From positions 12,553-76,552 of the forward strand of contig JBIOHC010000015.1 in the NCBI GenBank assembly GCA_044448685.1: DNA of 64,000 bases, given 5' to 3'. Under the pieces are notes generated by a model that saw only the letters and a program-made list of their open reading frames with translations, was not told the DNA's origin and did no database searches. Both the position numbers and the translations under genes were made by a program. Origin of the DNA: Palsa-965 sp044448685. GTDB taxonomy: Bacteria > Bacteroidota > Bacteroidia > Palsa-965. Shown piece by piece: positions 45,450-55,268 of the stretch; the stretch's first letter is position 1, and each line of letters starts with the position of its first letter.

Positions 45450-46699
45450 CAGGGCTTTATGATTTGTCCGTTCAGAATCACTGTCTCTACAGGATTACTT
45501 CCGAATGCATAGGGAATATGACTATAGCCAGGAATTTCCTTGGTAATAAAAACATTGGCTGTCTTGCCAACAGCAATACTTCCATGTGTATTACTCAGGC
45601 CCATGGCATAGGCCGAGTTGATGGTGGCTGCATTTATTACTTCTTCCGGAGTCATGCGGTACTGGATACAGGCTATGCTGAGCATTCCGTTCATGTTTCC
45701 GCTTGGGCTGGAGCCCGGGTTAAAATCGGTGGCAATGGCAAGAGGCAGTCCGCTGTCAATCATCTGCCGGGCCGGAGGGTGAGGCAGGGAGAGGAAAAAG
45801 GCTGCTCCTGGCAGTATGGTTGGCATTGTATGGGAATTCAGCAAGGCTTTAATTTCGGCATCACCTACATATTCAAGGTGGTCTACACTGACAGCCCCGC
45901 ATTGAACACCGGCCAGGACACCACCCGAATTGCTGAGCTGTTCAGCATGAACCTTGGGAGCCATCCCGAATTTTTTTCCTGCTTCAAGGATATGAATCGT
46001 TTCTTCCGGAGTAAAGTAGTTCCGTTCGCAAAAAACATCACAATAATCGGCCAGTTGCTCTTCTGCAATTCTTGGCATTATTTCTTCTGTCAGCAAGCGG
46101 ATATAAGCAGCCTTCTTATCCCTGTACTCGGCAGGTAAAGCATGAGCGCCAAGAAAAGTAGCTTTGATCGTCAAAGGACTGAGGCTTTTTAATTTCTTAA
46201 TTACCCTCAGCATTTTTAGCTCAGATTCCAAACTGAGACCATACCCGCTTTTGATTTCAACAGCTCCTGTTCCGAGCATCATGATTTCGTTGAGCCTGGC
46301 CAATGCAGGCTGAAGAAGGGCTTCTTCTGTCGCTTCTCTGAGCTTTTTTGCCGAATTAAGGATACCTCCGCCTCTCAGGGCTATCTCTTCATAACTCAGC
46401 CCCTTGATCCGGTCTACAAATTCCCCTTCACGGGAGCCTGCAAATACGAGATGTGTATGAGAATCGCACCAGCTTGGCATAACGAGTTTGTCTGAAGCAT
46501 CGATGACCTGCAGTCCGGACCAATCTGAAATCCCTTCCCATTCTGCCATAGCCCCGAAACCGGCAATAAGCCCGTTTTCAATGGCAAGCCATGCATCCTC
46601 AATAACAGGAAGGGTTTGCATGGCCTTTCCAGACACTTTTTCGGGGTGTCCACCCGGGGTCTGAATAAGCGCTTTGATATTTTTGAGGAGGAGCTTCAT
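45449..46699 (-). CDS. hutI: Imidazolonepropionase
   Basis: 416 aa from ATG 46699; an ATG at 46708 adds three residues. Amidohydrolase metal ligands are in DSHTHLVFAG, HAEQLSNSGG and the Asp of ATDFNPGS, with GVLAGVQCGAVSVDHLEY between. It opens the imidazolone ring in histidine degradation to N-formimino-L-glutamate. hutH and hutU are not in the window. Confidence 0.95.
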   Translation of the reverse strand: MKLLLKNIKALIQTPGGHPEKVSGKAMQTLPVIEDAWLAIENGLIAGFGAMAEWEGISDWSGLQVIDASDKLVMPSWCDSHTHLVFAGSREGEFVDRIKGLSYEEIALRGGGILNSAKKLREATEEALLQPALARLNEIMMLGTGAVEIKSGYGLSLESELKMLRVIKKLKSLSPLTIKATFLGAHALPAEYRDKKAAYIRLLTEEIMPRIAEEQLADYCDVFCERNYFTPEETIHILEAGKKFGMAPKVHAEQLSNSGGVLAGVQCGAVSVDHLEYVGDAEIKALLNSHTMPTILPGAAFFLSLPHPPARQMIDSGLPLAIATDFNPGSSPSGNMNGMLSIACIQYRMTPEEVINAATINSAYAMGLSNTHGSIAVGKTANVFITKEIPGYSHIPYAFGSNPVETVILNGQIIKP

Positions 46700-46762
46700 T
46701 TTATACATGGGATAATTGGTACTTTTAGGCTTTCAACCCGGTCCGCAAGGATGTGATCAAAG

Positions 46763-47554
46763 ATGAAAATAAAAATCGGAATACCGTTCCTTTTACTTCT
46801 GCTTCTTGGCGGAACCATACGAAGTCAGCCTGCGACGGCTGTTCAGGAAGGTTCAGGAGCTAAGGATTCTGTCTCGATTCTGAGAAATGATATTGCGTTC
46901 AATGTGATACCAACATTTCAGTTCCTTAGCGGTGCTTATATGGGTGGACAGACAAGGCGTTTTTCGGTTATTTACCGTCACCTCAACAAGCATAATTTTT
47001 ACCTGCGCTATGGCATTGTAATTGACCGGATTAAAACCAGGTATTCCAATACTACGGATTCAACCTATACCCTGGTGTCCCAGACTGATTCAACCCAGAT
47101 CCGTAAATTTGATAAAGGAAGTCCTTCATTTGCAAAACCCCGTCTGGTATTCGGTTTTGAAAAAGAAAAAGGAAAGAAAAAACTAAGACAGTATTATGGA
47201 TTGGATATTTCGGTTGGCGCTTTCCGATATTATACCACCCAGTATTTTCATTCCTATACCTTGAACCTGAACAATCAGACTAACCCTTGGGTAGCTTCTC
47301 CTGTTGGTGATGTACTTATACAGAGACTTGATGTTTCGGCACTTTTTCTTGGATTTTCACCCTTTTATGGTATCCGTTACCAGTTTACGAAGCATTTTCT
47401 GATTTCGGCACAGGTTGGGTTTGATATGATGCTGGATGCACAAACCGATAAAATTGAAAATGCCAATCACGATATTATTCACCAGCCGGATAATCGTTTT
47501 GAAGCGAATACCCCCGGCCTGTTGAGTGACCTCTCATTTGTATACCGTTTTTAA
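46763..47554 (+). CDS. Probable outer-membrane beta-barrel protein
   Basis: 263 aa. A Sec signal (IPFLLLLLLGGTIRSQ) is followed by alternating aromatic beta-strand sequence (FYLRYGIVIDRIKTRY, YYGLDISVGAFRYYT, FLISAQVGFDMML) and a terminal strand ending SFVYRF, the usual C-terminal aromatic of outer-membrane barrels. I do not recognise a specific family. It is divergent from hutI. Confidence 0.6.
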   Translation: MKIKIGIPFLLLLLLGGTIRSQPATAVQEGSGAKDSVSILRNDIAFNVIPTFQFLSGAYMGGQTRRFSVIYRHLNKHNFYLRYGIVIDRIKTRYSNTTDSTYTLVSQTDSTQIRKFDKGSPSFAKPRLVFGFEKEKGKKKLRQYYGLDISVGAFRYYTTQYFHSYTLNLNNQTNPWVASPVGDVLIQRLDVSALFLGFSPFYGIRYQFTKHFLISAQVGFDMMLDAQTDKIENANHDIIHQPDNRFEANTPGLLSDLSFVYRF

Positions 47555-47604
47555 ACTGTAATAACCAATCGTTCCATTCATTTAACAACCCAAAATTAGA
47601 TAAT

Positions 47605-48075
47605 ATGAAAATCAATGTAGGTCAGAATGCCCCGGAGTTCAATCTTCCTGATCAGGATAAAAATATGACTTCACTGGCAGCTCATAAGGGAAAAAATGTC
47701 GTGTTGCTTTTTTTTCCGGCAGCATTTACGGGGACCTGTACCAAGGAACTATGCCAGACAAGGGATGATATCGCTTTTTATAATGGAGTTCATGCCCAGG
47801 TATTTGGTATCAGTGTTGATCTTCCTTTCTCTCTCGGCAAATTCAAAACAGAACAGAATATTAATTTTCCGCTGCTGTCCGATTTTAATAAGGAAGCCAT
47901 GCATGCTTATGGCTCTGTGTATGACAGCTGGATTATGGGTTTGAAAGGAGTTGCCAAACGTTCAGCCTTTGTGATCGATAAGCAGGGTGTGATTCGCTAT
48001 GCCGAGGTATTGGAAGATGCCACTAAAATACCCGATTTCGAAGCCATACATAAAGTACTGGAAGGACTCAAGTAA
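47605..48075 (+). CDS. Peroxiredoxin of the BCP/AhpE type
   Basis: 156 aa. Cys45 and Cys50 lie in FTGTCTKELC: the peroxidatic Cys in the TxxC motif and a resolving Cys five residues later, as in BCP. Opens VGQNAPEFNLPDQD. It detoxifies peroxides in the cytosol; a second, 2-Cys type peroxiredoxin is at 26486-27118. Confidence 0.93.
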   Translation: MKINVGQNAPEFNLPDQDKNMTSLAAHKGKNVVLLFFPAAFTGTCTKELCQTRDDIAFYNGVHAQVFGISVDLPFSLGKFKTEQNINFPLLSDFNKEAMHAYGSVYDSWIMGLKGVAKRSAFVIDKQGVIRYAEVLEDATKIPDFEAIHKVLEGLK

Positions 48076-48087
48076 GAGTAACGAAGT

Positions 48088-48822
48088 TTAATTTTTGCGG
48101 GCCATAAGGATCAGTCTGTCCGACTTATCGGGATTGAAGGGGTTTAGTGCATAATCGCCCCAAACTTCCATCAATTCGAATCCGTTACTTGTCAGCATCC
48201 TTTCAAAATCGGGATGACTGTAGGCTCTGACACGCTCTGTAAAATGAAAATTCTTGCCTTTGTCTGTAAAGCGAATGTCTTTTACAATATAACCCTGAGC
48301 AAGGCTTTTTTTGATTTCGAAATGTATTCCCTGAGCTTCCCGTGTGTCAAACGGTTTTAAATTGGGTATTGTTTTTACAGCATTCATATAGTCGAGGATA
48401 AAAATCCCTCCTTGCTTCAATGATTTGTGAACAGCCTGGATGACCTGTTCATGTTCAGCATCTGAAGCGAAGTATCCGAAACTGGTAAAGAGGTTGAATA
48501 CATAATCGAAATAGGCGAAATGACTTGTCTGACGCATGTCACTGACCAGAAAGGAGAGGGTTTTGTTTGAATAGCGGCTGGCATACTGAATGCTTTCAGC
48601 CGAGAGATCCGAACCAATAACATCAAATCCATGTTTGTTTAACAGAACAGCATAGCGTCCACGGCCACAACAAAGGTCATGAATCCTGGCACCCGGGCCC
48701 GGTTTAAGCTTGTGAAGCAGATTATTCAGAAAAAGTTCAGCTTCCGATTCATCCCTGTTACCGTACAGGATGTGATAATACTTACTGTCAAACCAGTTTT
48801 CAAACCAGGAACATTCCTTCAT
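48088..48822 (-). CDS. Class I SAM-dependent methyltransferase
   Basis: 244 aa. SAM motif RIHDLCCGRGRYAVLL, then DVIGSDLSAESI, YVFNLFTSFGYF and GGIFILDYMN give the Methyltransf_25-type fold. Substrate unknown. Its start overlaps the stop of a 65-aa frame upstream (ATGA). Confidence 0.85.
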   Translation of the reverse strand: MKECSWFENWFDSKYYHILYGNRDESEAELFLNNLLHKLKPGPGARIHDLCCGRGRYAVLLNKHGFDVIGSDLSAESIQYASRYSNKTLSFLVSDMRQTSHFAYFDYVFNLFTSFGYFASDAEHEQVIQAVHKSLKQGGIFILDYMNAVKTIPNLKPFDTREAQGIHFEIKKSLAQGYIVKDIRFTDKGKNFHFTERVRAYSHPDFERMLTSNGFELMEVWGDYALNPFNPDKSDRLILMARKN

Positions 48823-49016
48823 AGCCGGGTAAAAGTGATGCCAAATGTAAAATTACCCATTTTAATGTCATAGTCATAAGAAGACTGACGGTTGGCAAAA
48901 TTCATGTACTCAGCAGGGAAAACAGGGGGTTCAGCTAAAAAGGACAGGGTAGGAAGGAATTCAGGGAAAATATCGGCATATTTGCTTAATATGTCAATGG
49001 TCTTTTTAGAAAGCAT
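48819..49016 (-). CDS. Small protein of 65 aa, uncertain
   Basis: It starts MLSKKTIDILSKYADIFPE and ends MGNFTFGITFTRL, a terminal aromatic strand resembling the C-terminus of an outer-membrane protein. The ATGA overlap with the methyltransferase supports real translation. No signal peptide. It could be a small gene or the remnant of a larger one. Confidence 0.4.
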   Translation of the reverse strand: MLSKKTIDILSKYADIFPEFLPTLSFLAEPPVFPAEYMNFANRQSSYDYDIKMGNFTFGITFTRL

Positions 49017-49053
49017 GTTTTTTTATATCTTTAATAAATCTTAATCCCAGCCT

Positions 49054-50127
49054 ATGTTGCAGACAGCCCTTCGGATAGATATCCAAAAGACCGCCAAATC
49101 ACGCTTGTCGGAACTGGATCAGAAGAACTTACAGTTTGGAAAATTTTTTTCCGACCATATGTTCGTGGCTGATTATAATAATGGGGAATGGTCGGATGCC
49201 AAGATTATGCCTTATGGCAAAATGGAACTGAGCCCTTCCACTTCAGCTTTTCATTATGGTCAGGCTATTTTTGAAGGCATGAAGGCATATCGGAGTGATG
49301 CAGGGGATGTGGTTAATCTGTTCCGCCCTGAAGCCAACTGGAGCCGTTTGAATATTTCCGCTGAACGTATGGCAATGCCGATAGTTCCGGAAGAACTTTT
49401 CATGGATGGCCTTACGAAACTTATCAGTATGGACAGGAACTGGGTGCCGACAGATGCCGGTACCTCCCTGTATATACGTCCATTTATGATCAGTACAGAT
49501 GAATATATCGGTGTTAAGCCATCCGATTCTTATAAATTCATCATCATTACTTCGCCTGTAGGAGCGTATTACAATGCCCCTGTCAGAGTGCTTGTTGAAA
49601 CGAATTATATCCGTGCTGTGGAAGGTGGAATAGGGTTTGTAAAGGCGGCAGGTAACTATGGCCGTTCCCTTTTTCCGACCCGTCTTGCCCAGCAAAGAGG
49701 ATACCAGCAGATTATATGGACCGATGCACGAAACCACCGTTTCCTGGAAGAGTCCGGAACCATGAATGCGATGTTCATGATTGATGATATCCTGATTACT
49801 CCTCCGCTTGGTGATACAATTCTGGCAGGAATAACCCGTGACAGTGTGCTTACATTAGCCAAAGACTGGGGCTACCGGGTTCAGGAACGCAAAATAAGCA
49901 TTGATGAAATTATTGATGCCCATAAAAAGAAAACCCTGCAGGAAGCCTTCGGTACCGGTACAGCTGCAACAATTGCACATATGTCGACCATTGGCTTTGA
50001 AGGCAAGGATTATGACCTGCCTCCTGTGCCTGAACGCATTTTCTCAAACCGTGTTGCACTAGAGCTGGAAGGGATTAAGAAAGGGAAACTGGAAGACAAG
50101 CATAACTGGTTGTACAGGATTCACTAA
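49054..50127 (+). CDS. ilvE: Branched-chain amino acid aminotransferase
   Basis: 357 aa, the longer type-II BCAT. AFHYGQAIFEGMKAYR, YIRPFM and KAAGNYGRSLFPTRLAQQRG are present, the last carrying the PLP lysine region; ESGTMNAMFMID and FGTGTAATIAH follow. It interconverts Val, Leu and Ile with their 2-oxo acids. A near-match box TATCTTTA (49026-49033) is upstream. The M61 peptidase gene follows by 22 bp. Confidence 0.94.
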   Translation: MLQTALRIDIQKTAKSRLSELDQKNLQFGKFFSDHMFVADYNNGEWSDAKIMPYGKMELSPSTSAFHYGQAIFEGMKAYRSDAGDVVNLFRPEANWSRLNISAERMAMPIVPEELFMDGLTKLISMDRNWVPTDAGTSLYIRPFMISTDEYIGVKPSDSYKFIIITSPVGAYYNAPVRVLVETNYIRAVEGGIGFVKAAGNYGRSLFPTRLAQQRGYQQIIWTDARNHRFLEESGTMNAMFMIDDILITPPLGDTILAGITRDSVLTLAKDWGYRVQERKISIDEIIDAHKKKTLQEAFGTGTAATIAHMSTIGFEGKDYDLPPVPERIFSNRVALELEGIKKGKLEDKHNWLYRIH

Positions 50128-50149
50128 TTCCTTTCATCATTAAATCGGT

Positions 50150-51904
50150 ATGAATTACAGGATATCGTATTCCAATCCTCACGATCATTTTATTACGATT
50201 GAATGCAAGGCTGAGACATTAGCCGGGGATACTATTGATTTTCAGCTTCCATCCTGGAGGCCGGGGAGGTATGAGCTTGGTAATTTCGCCAGGAATGTCC
50301 GCAAATGGAAGGCCACGGATCTGCAGGGCAACCCGCTTGCTTTTAAAAAACTGAGTAAGGATCTTTGGTCAGTCACCTGTCCAGGTATTAGTCATGTCCT
50401 TATCAGCTATGAATATTTCGCTTCCGAACTCAATGCAGGCTCCACTTTCCTGGATGAGACACAGCTTTATATGAATCCTGTCAATTGCTGCGGATATATT
50501 CAGGGAAGAGTGGATGAACCCTGCGAAATTGATTTACACATTCCGGCCAATTATATATATGCAGGGTCCCTTAAAAAATGCGCTCAGACAGAAGGGAAGC
50601 AGGCAGGATTCAAAACCGTCAGTCTGAAAGCAGGTGATTTTCATGAACTCGCCGACAGTCCCTTTATTGTAAGCCCGACTATCCAACATGATATGTTTGT
50701 GCTGGATGGTGTGGAATTCAACCTTTGGTTCCAGGGGGAATGCAAACCCATGTGGACAAAAATCATCAATGACTTTTTTATTTTCATCAATGAGCAGTTT
50801 TTGATGATGAAGGAGTTTGTACACGATGAATATCATTTTCTGTACCAGATACTGCCGTATAAATTTTATCATGGTGTGGAACATCTCCATTCCACGGTTA
50901 TAGCTCTTGGTCCGGGTTACCGCCTGAATGAAGGAGACCTTTTTGACGATCTGCTGGGAGTGAGCTCTCACGAGCTTTACCATGCCTGGAATATCAAATC
51001 CATACGTCCGGCAGAAATGCTGCCCTATGATTATACCCGCGAGAATTATTCCCGTCTGGGTTATGTATGTGAAGGGGTTACGACTTATTATGGTGATCTT
51101 TTCCTGTTCCGGTCCGGCGTTTATTCCGAATTCGATTATATAAAAACCGTTCACGAAAGGCTTCAGAAACATTTCGACAATCCGGGACGGTTTAACCTGA
51201 GCGTGGCCGATTCATCTTTTGATACGTGGCTTGACGGATATACACCCGGTATCCCAGGCCGGAAAACATCCATTTATGATGAAGGATGCCTGGCAGCTTT
51301 TATGACGGATATAATCATACGCAGGAATACAGGGAATGAGAAATCACTGGATGATGTAATGCGTATCCTGTATCACGATTATGCCAAAAAAGGTAAAGGG
51401 TATACGGAACAGGAATATCAGCAGATTGTAGAAACGCTGGCCGGTGAAAAGCTGGACGATTTTTTCAATACCTATATCTATGGAGCTGCTTCCTACGAAA
51501 AAAAATTCAGTGAACTGGGTGCTTATATTGGTATAGAGCTGAAAAATGTGGGATCCAAAAAGCACTATGAAGGGCATTTTGGGTTTAAGGCACATCATGA
51601 AGGCCATCATTTCAAGGTAAGTGCTGTGTATCCCGGATCACCCGCTGATAAATCCGGACTGGTTGCTATGGATGAAATACTGGCCCTGAATGGCTATATG
51701 CTCAAAGATGACCTGCATGAATGGTGCCGGCACTTTAAGGGACAGGAAATCAGGCTGAGTATCTCCCGGAATGGACGGTTATCGGAGCTGGTTCTGCATC
51801 CGGGTGCGGATACCTATTACCGGATTTATTATATCCAGAAGATGAGACATGCCAGTGATACACAGAAAGCGGCATTTGCAGCCTGGAGCAGACGAAAGTT
51901 CTGA
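50150..51904 (+). CDS. M61 family metallopeptidase with PDZ domain
   Basis: 584 aa. The zinc motif HELYH is at residues 274-278 (SSHELYHAWNIKS) and the third ligand region is CEGVTTYYGD, the pattern of M61 glycyl aminopeptidases. A beta-rich N-domain comes before it and a PDZ domain follows at about 470-570 (YPGSPADKSGLVAMDEILALNG). No signal peptide is visible, so it is probably cytosolic. It is co-oriented with ilvE. Confidence 0.9.
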   Translation: MNYRISYSNPHDHFITIECKAETLAGDTIDFQLPSWRPGRYELGNFARNVRKWKATDLQGNPLAFKKLSKDLWSVTCPGISHVLISYEYFASELNAGSTFLDETQLYMNPVNCCGYIQGRVDEPCEIDLHIPANYIYAGSLKKCAQTEGKQAGFKTVSLKAGDFHELADSPFIVSPTIQHDMFVLDGVEFNLWFQGECKPMWTKIINDFFIFINEQFLMMKEFVHDEYHFLYQILPYKFYHGVEHLHSTVIALGPGYRLNEGDLFDDLLGVSSHELYHAWNIKSIRPAEMLPYDYTRENYSRLGYVCEGVTTYYGDLFLFRSGVYSEFDYIKTVHERLQKHFDNPGRFNLSVADSSFDTWLDGYTPGIPGRKTSIYDEGCLAAFMTDIIIRRNTGNEKSLDDVMRILYHDYAKKGKGYTEQEYQQIVETLAGEKLDDFFNTYIYGAASYEKKFSELGAYIGIELKNVGSKKHYEGHFGFKAHHEGHHFKVSAVYPGSPADKSGLVAMDEILALNGYMLKDDLHEWCRHFKGQEIRLSISRNGRLSELVLHPGADTYYRIYYIQKMRHASDTQKAAFAAWSRRKF

Positions 51905-52037
51905 TCAGCCGGTTCTACTTCCAATCCAACCCTTGTTTTCCGTAAATTTTACTTTCGTAAATAATACAATTTGCCCCTGAGTTTTTTGATAATAGGTAAA
52001 AAATGAAGACTTTAGCGGCCTTAAATTTATCCTGCGC

Positions 52038-53348
52038 ATGAATGTTCTGAAATTCGGAGGTACTTCGGTTGGCTCCACGGAAAGGATGAAAAACCTCCTT
52101 CCTCTTATCAATACTCCTGAACCAAAAATAGTAGTACTGTCGGCGATGAGCGGCACAACCAATAATCTGGTTGAAATAGCGAATGCATTGTATGCCAGGG
52201 AACATGAACGGGCTTCCCAGTTCATCGATACTTTGGAACAGAAATACCAGGCTGTTGTGAAGGAGCTTTACCATAAACCTGAATCACTTGGGAAAGGCCA
52301 GGATCTGATACGCTCTCATTTTGAATATCTGCGTTCTTTCCTGTTGGATATGTTTACCGCAAATGAAGAAAAAGCAATTCTGGCTCAGGGGGAGCTTCTC
52401 TCTACAGCTATGGTTCACTATTATCTGGAAGAATGCGGAATACCTTCAGTACTTCTCCCGGCCCTGAATTTTATGCGTATTGATGAGAATGAGGAGCCGG
52501 ATCTTGCCTTTATTGAAGAAAACATAAAGGTTGAACTGAAAAAACATCCGGCTTGTGCTATCTATATAACTCAGGGATACATTTGCCGTAACACGTTCGG
52601 GGAAATAGATAACCTTAAAAGAGGAGGCAGTGATTATACCGCCACCCTCATCGGAGCAGCCATTTATGCTTCAGAAATACAGATCTGGACAGATATCGAC
52701 GGCATGCATAACAATGACCCGAGAGTGGTTGATAAAACCCATCCGGTCACTTCCATTTCCTTTGATGAAGCGGCTGAGCTTGCTTATTTCGGAGCTAAGA
52801 TCCTGCATCCTACCTGTGTTCTGCCGGCTCAGCTGAGGAAAATACCGGTCCGCCTCCTCAATACCATGCAGCCTAAAGCCAAAGGAACTCTTATTTCGGA
52901 GAAGCATTCAGGCTCTGATTTCACCGCTGTTGCAGCTAAAGACGGCATTACAGCCATTAAGGTTAAGTCGGGACGTATGTTGCTGGCATATGGATTTCTC
53001 AGATCCGTTTTCGAAGTCTTTGAACGCTACAAAACGCCTATCGATATGATCACCACCTCCGAGGTGGCTGTGTCACTTACAATTGACAACACCCGTAATC
53101 TGAGTGCTATCCTTACAGAGCTGAAAGAAATTGCGAGTGTGGATGTGGAAGGTGATCTGACTATCGTATGTATTGTTGGAAATTTTACGGCTGAAACAAA
53201 GGGCAGCGCGCTCCGGATTCTGGAAGCATTAAAAGAGATCCCCATCCGTATGATTTCCTATGGAGGAAGTGAACACAATGTCAGCGTACTTGTCAAAACA
53301 GGGTTTAAAAAGGATGCCCTCATTGCCCTCAACAAGGGTTTATTCTGA
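52038..53348 (+). CDS. lysC: Aspartate kinase, monofunctional
   Basis: 436 aa. VLKFGGTSVGS at the start, RGGSDYTATLIGAAI and WTDIDGMHNNDPRVV in the kinase domain, then two ACT domains from about residue 290 (AIKVKSGRML, VCIVGN). It makes aspartyl phosphate, the first step toward lysine, threonine and methionine. The ACT pair suggests feedback control by an amino acid. TAAATTTA (52022-52029, one mismatch) ends 8 nt before the ATG. lysA follows. Confidence 0.95.
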   Translation: MNVLKFGGTSVGSTERMKNLLPLINTPEPKIVVLSAMSGTTNNLVEIANALYAREHERASQFIDTLEQKYQAVVKELYHKPESLGKGQDLIRSHFEYLRSFLLDMFTANEEKAILAQGELLSTAMVHYYLEECGIPSVLLPALNFMRIDENEEPDLAFIEENIKVELKKHPACAIYITQGYICRNTFGEIDNLKRGGSDYTATLIGAAIYASEIQIWTDIDGMHNNDPRVVDKTHPVTSISFDEAAELAYFGAKILHPTCVLPAQLRKIPVRLLNTMQPKAKGTLISEKHSGSDFTAVAAKDGITAIKVKSGRMLLAYGFLRSVFEVFERYKTPIDMITTSEVAVSLTIDNTRNLSAILTELKEIASVDVEGDLTIVCIVGNFTAETKGSALRILEALKEIPIRMISYGGSEHNVSVLVKTGFKKDALIALNKGLF

Positions 53349-53373
53349 TCTATCAAGCACAAACACTTCAGCC

Positions 53374-54528
53374 ATGTTTTCAAGAGACGTTATTGACAGG
53401 TTCAGCACATTGCCAACACCCTTTTATTATTATGATCTGGATGTACTTAAAAAGACACTGGAAAAGATTAAGGAAGAGGCAGGAAAATATGATTTTCATG
53501 TTCATTACGCCCTTAAAGCCAACCCCAATGACCCGGTGCTTAAGATGGTAAGATCGTATGGTCTGGGAGCAGACTGTGTGAGTGGAAATGAGGTAAAAAA
53601 AGCCGTTGAAGCAGGGTTTGAGCCCGGGAAGATTGTTTTTGCCGGAGTAGGAAAGAGTGACCGGGATATAACCTATGCTCTTGAGAAAGAAATATTCTCT
53701 TTTAATTGTGAATCCTTCCAGGAGCTGGAAGTAATCAATGAGCTTGGTTCCAAAGCCGGAAAAACAGCCCAGATAGCACTCCGGATAAATCCGAATGTGA
53801 ATGCCAATACACATAAGTATATCACCACGGGTTTGGAAGAAAACAAATTCGGTATCAACCTCTGGGAGCTTGAAGATGTTGTAAAAAGAATGAAAGATCT
53901 TCCGTTTCTGAAACTGACAGGACTTCATTTTCATATCGGTTCACAAATAACGGATATGAATGCATTCCGGAGCCTGTGCCTGAAGGTGAATGAAATTCAG
54001 GGTTGGTTTGTGACCCGCAAAATAAAATTGTCGGATATTAATGTAGGAGGCGGACTTGGAGTTGATTACCATGAACCGGACCTGCATGCTATCCCTGATT
54101 TTGCTTCCTATTTCAGAATATTTCATGAACTTCTTGAACGGCGACCGGGTCAGCGTATCCATTTTGAACTGGGAAGGGCGATCGTAGCCCAATGTGGAAG
54201 CCTGATATCACGTGTACTCTATATCAAGAAGGGTCAGAACACGCATTTCGCTATTCTGGATGCGGGTATGACCGAACTGATACGGCCTGCACTGTATCAA
54301 AGCTATCATCATATTGAAAACGTTTCCAAGGACGGAGTTAAAGAGTTACAGCGCTATGATGTGGTGGGACCGATTTGTGAATCATCCGATTGTTTCCGGA
54401 AGGCGGTCTTGCTGCCTGAGACTCACCGCGGTGATTTAATGGCCTTGCGTACTGCCGGAGCTTATGGGGAGGTTATGGCATCTACCTATAACCTTCGCGA
54501 TCTGGTTGGAGCCGTCTATTCACACTGA
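53374..54528 (+). CDS. lysA: Diaminopimelate decarboxylase
   Basis: 384 aa from ATG 53374 (MFSRDVIDRF), 25 nt after lysC; an in-frame start at 53260 lies inside lysC and is rejected. The PLP lysine is in VHYALKANPND, the glycine loop in GGGLGVDYH, and CESSDCF supplies the active-site Cys. It turns meso-diaminopimelate into lysine. Forms a two-gene unit with lysC. Confidence 0.95.
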   Translation: MFSRDVIDRFSTLPTPFYYYDLDVLKKTLEKIKEEAGKYDFHVHYALKANPNDPVLKMVRSYGLGADCVSGNEVKKAVEAGFEPGKIVFAGVGKSDRDITYALEKEIFSFNCESFQELEVINELGSKAGKTAQIALRINPNVNANTHKYITTGLEENKFGINLWELEDVVKRMKDLPFLKLTGLHFHIGSQITDMNAFRSLCLKVNEIQGWFVTRKIKLSDINVGGGLGVDYHEPDLHAIPDFASYFRIFHELLERRPGQRIHFELGRAIVAQCGSLISRVLYIKKGQNTHFAILDAGMTELIRPALYQSYHHIENVSKDGVKELQRYDVVGPICESSDCFRKAVLLPETHRGDLMALRTAGAYGEVMASTYNLRDLVGAVYSH

Positions 54529-54540
54529 CCTGAAACTTCT

Positions 54541-55188
54541 TTACTTAAGCTTTTTCTCAAAAACTTTTCTGAATTTCTCAACCTTGGGAGCTATTACAAA
54601 CTGGCAATACGGGTCTTTGCCATTTTCTTTGAAATAGTCCTGATGGTAGTTCTCTGCTTTGTAAAAGACGTGAAATGCCGTTATTTCAGTAACCACAGGG
54701 GAGGAGTAGGCTCCTGATTCATTCAATTTCTTTTTATACGATTCTGCCATCAGCTTCTGTTCGGGATTGTGATAATAAATTACTGAGCGGTATTGTGAAC
54801 CTACATCGTTTCCCTGGCGGTTTAAAGTAGTCGGATCATGGGCCTGCCAGAAAGCTTCCAGCAACTGATCGAACGTGATCTTTGTTTTGTCAAAATAGAT
54901 CTGTGTTACCTCGGCATGGCCTGTCGTGTCCGTACAAACCTGATGATAGGTGGGATTAACCGTATGTCCTCCGCTGTAACCGCTTTCAACTTTGATAACT
55001 CCGTTCAAAAGCTGGAACTGAGCTTCCATACACCAGAAACATCCTCCGCCGAAGGTGGCGGTATCCATAGTACTCACGGTATTCGGCTGACTGTCACTCA
55101 TTGTTTTCGGTTTAGAAGGGGAAGAGGAGCAGGATATCAATACGAGCCCGAAAACCACCCATGCTGTTAAATATCGGAATTTTTTCAT
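54541..55188 (-). CDS. msrA: Peptide methionine sulfoxide reductase A, lipoprotein
   Basis: 215 aa. Lipobox LISC at about residue 20 gives a membrane-attached periplasmic form. The active site is GGCFWCMEAQ, followed by GYSGGHTVNPTYHQVC and GHAEVTQIYFD. It repairs oxidised methionine in envelope proteins. Convergent with lysA at only 12 bp. Confidence 0.94.
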   Translation of the reverse strand: MKKFRYLTAWVVFGLVLISCSSSPSKPKTMSDSQPNTVSTMDTATFGGGCFWCMEAQFQLLNGVIKVESGYSGGHTVNPTYHQVCTDTTGHAEVTQIYFDKTKITFDQLLEAFWQAHDPTTLNRQGNDVGSQYRSVIYYHNPEQKLMAESYKKKLNESGAYSSPVVTEITAFHVFYKAENYHQDYFKENGKDPYCQFVIAPKVEKFRKVFEKKLK

Positions 55189-55268
55189 AGTTATGAATTT
55201 CAGAGTTTAATTTACGGATTAAATAACTACCGGGATAAGATTTACAAGCGGTTTTGTGTTAAGACTTG

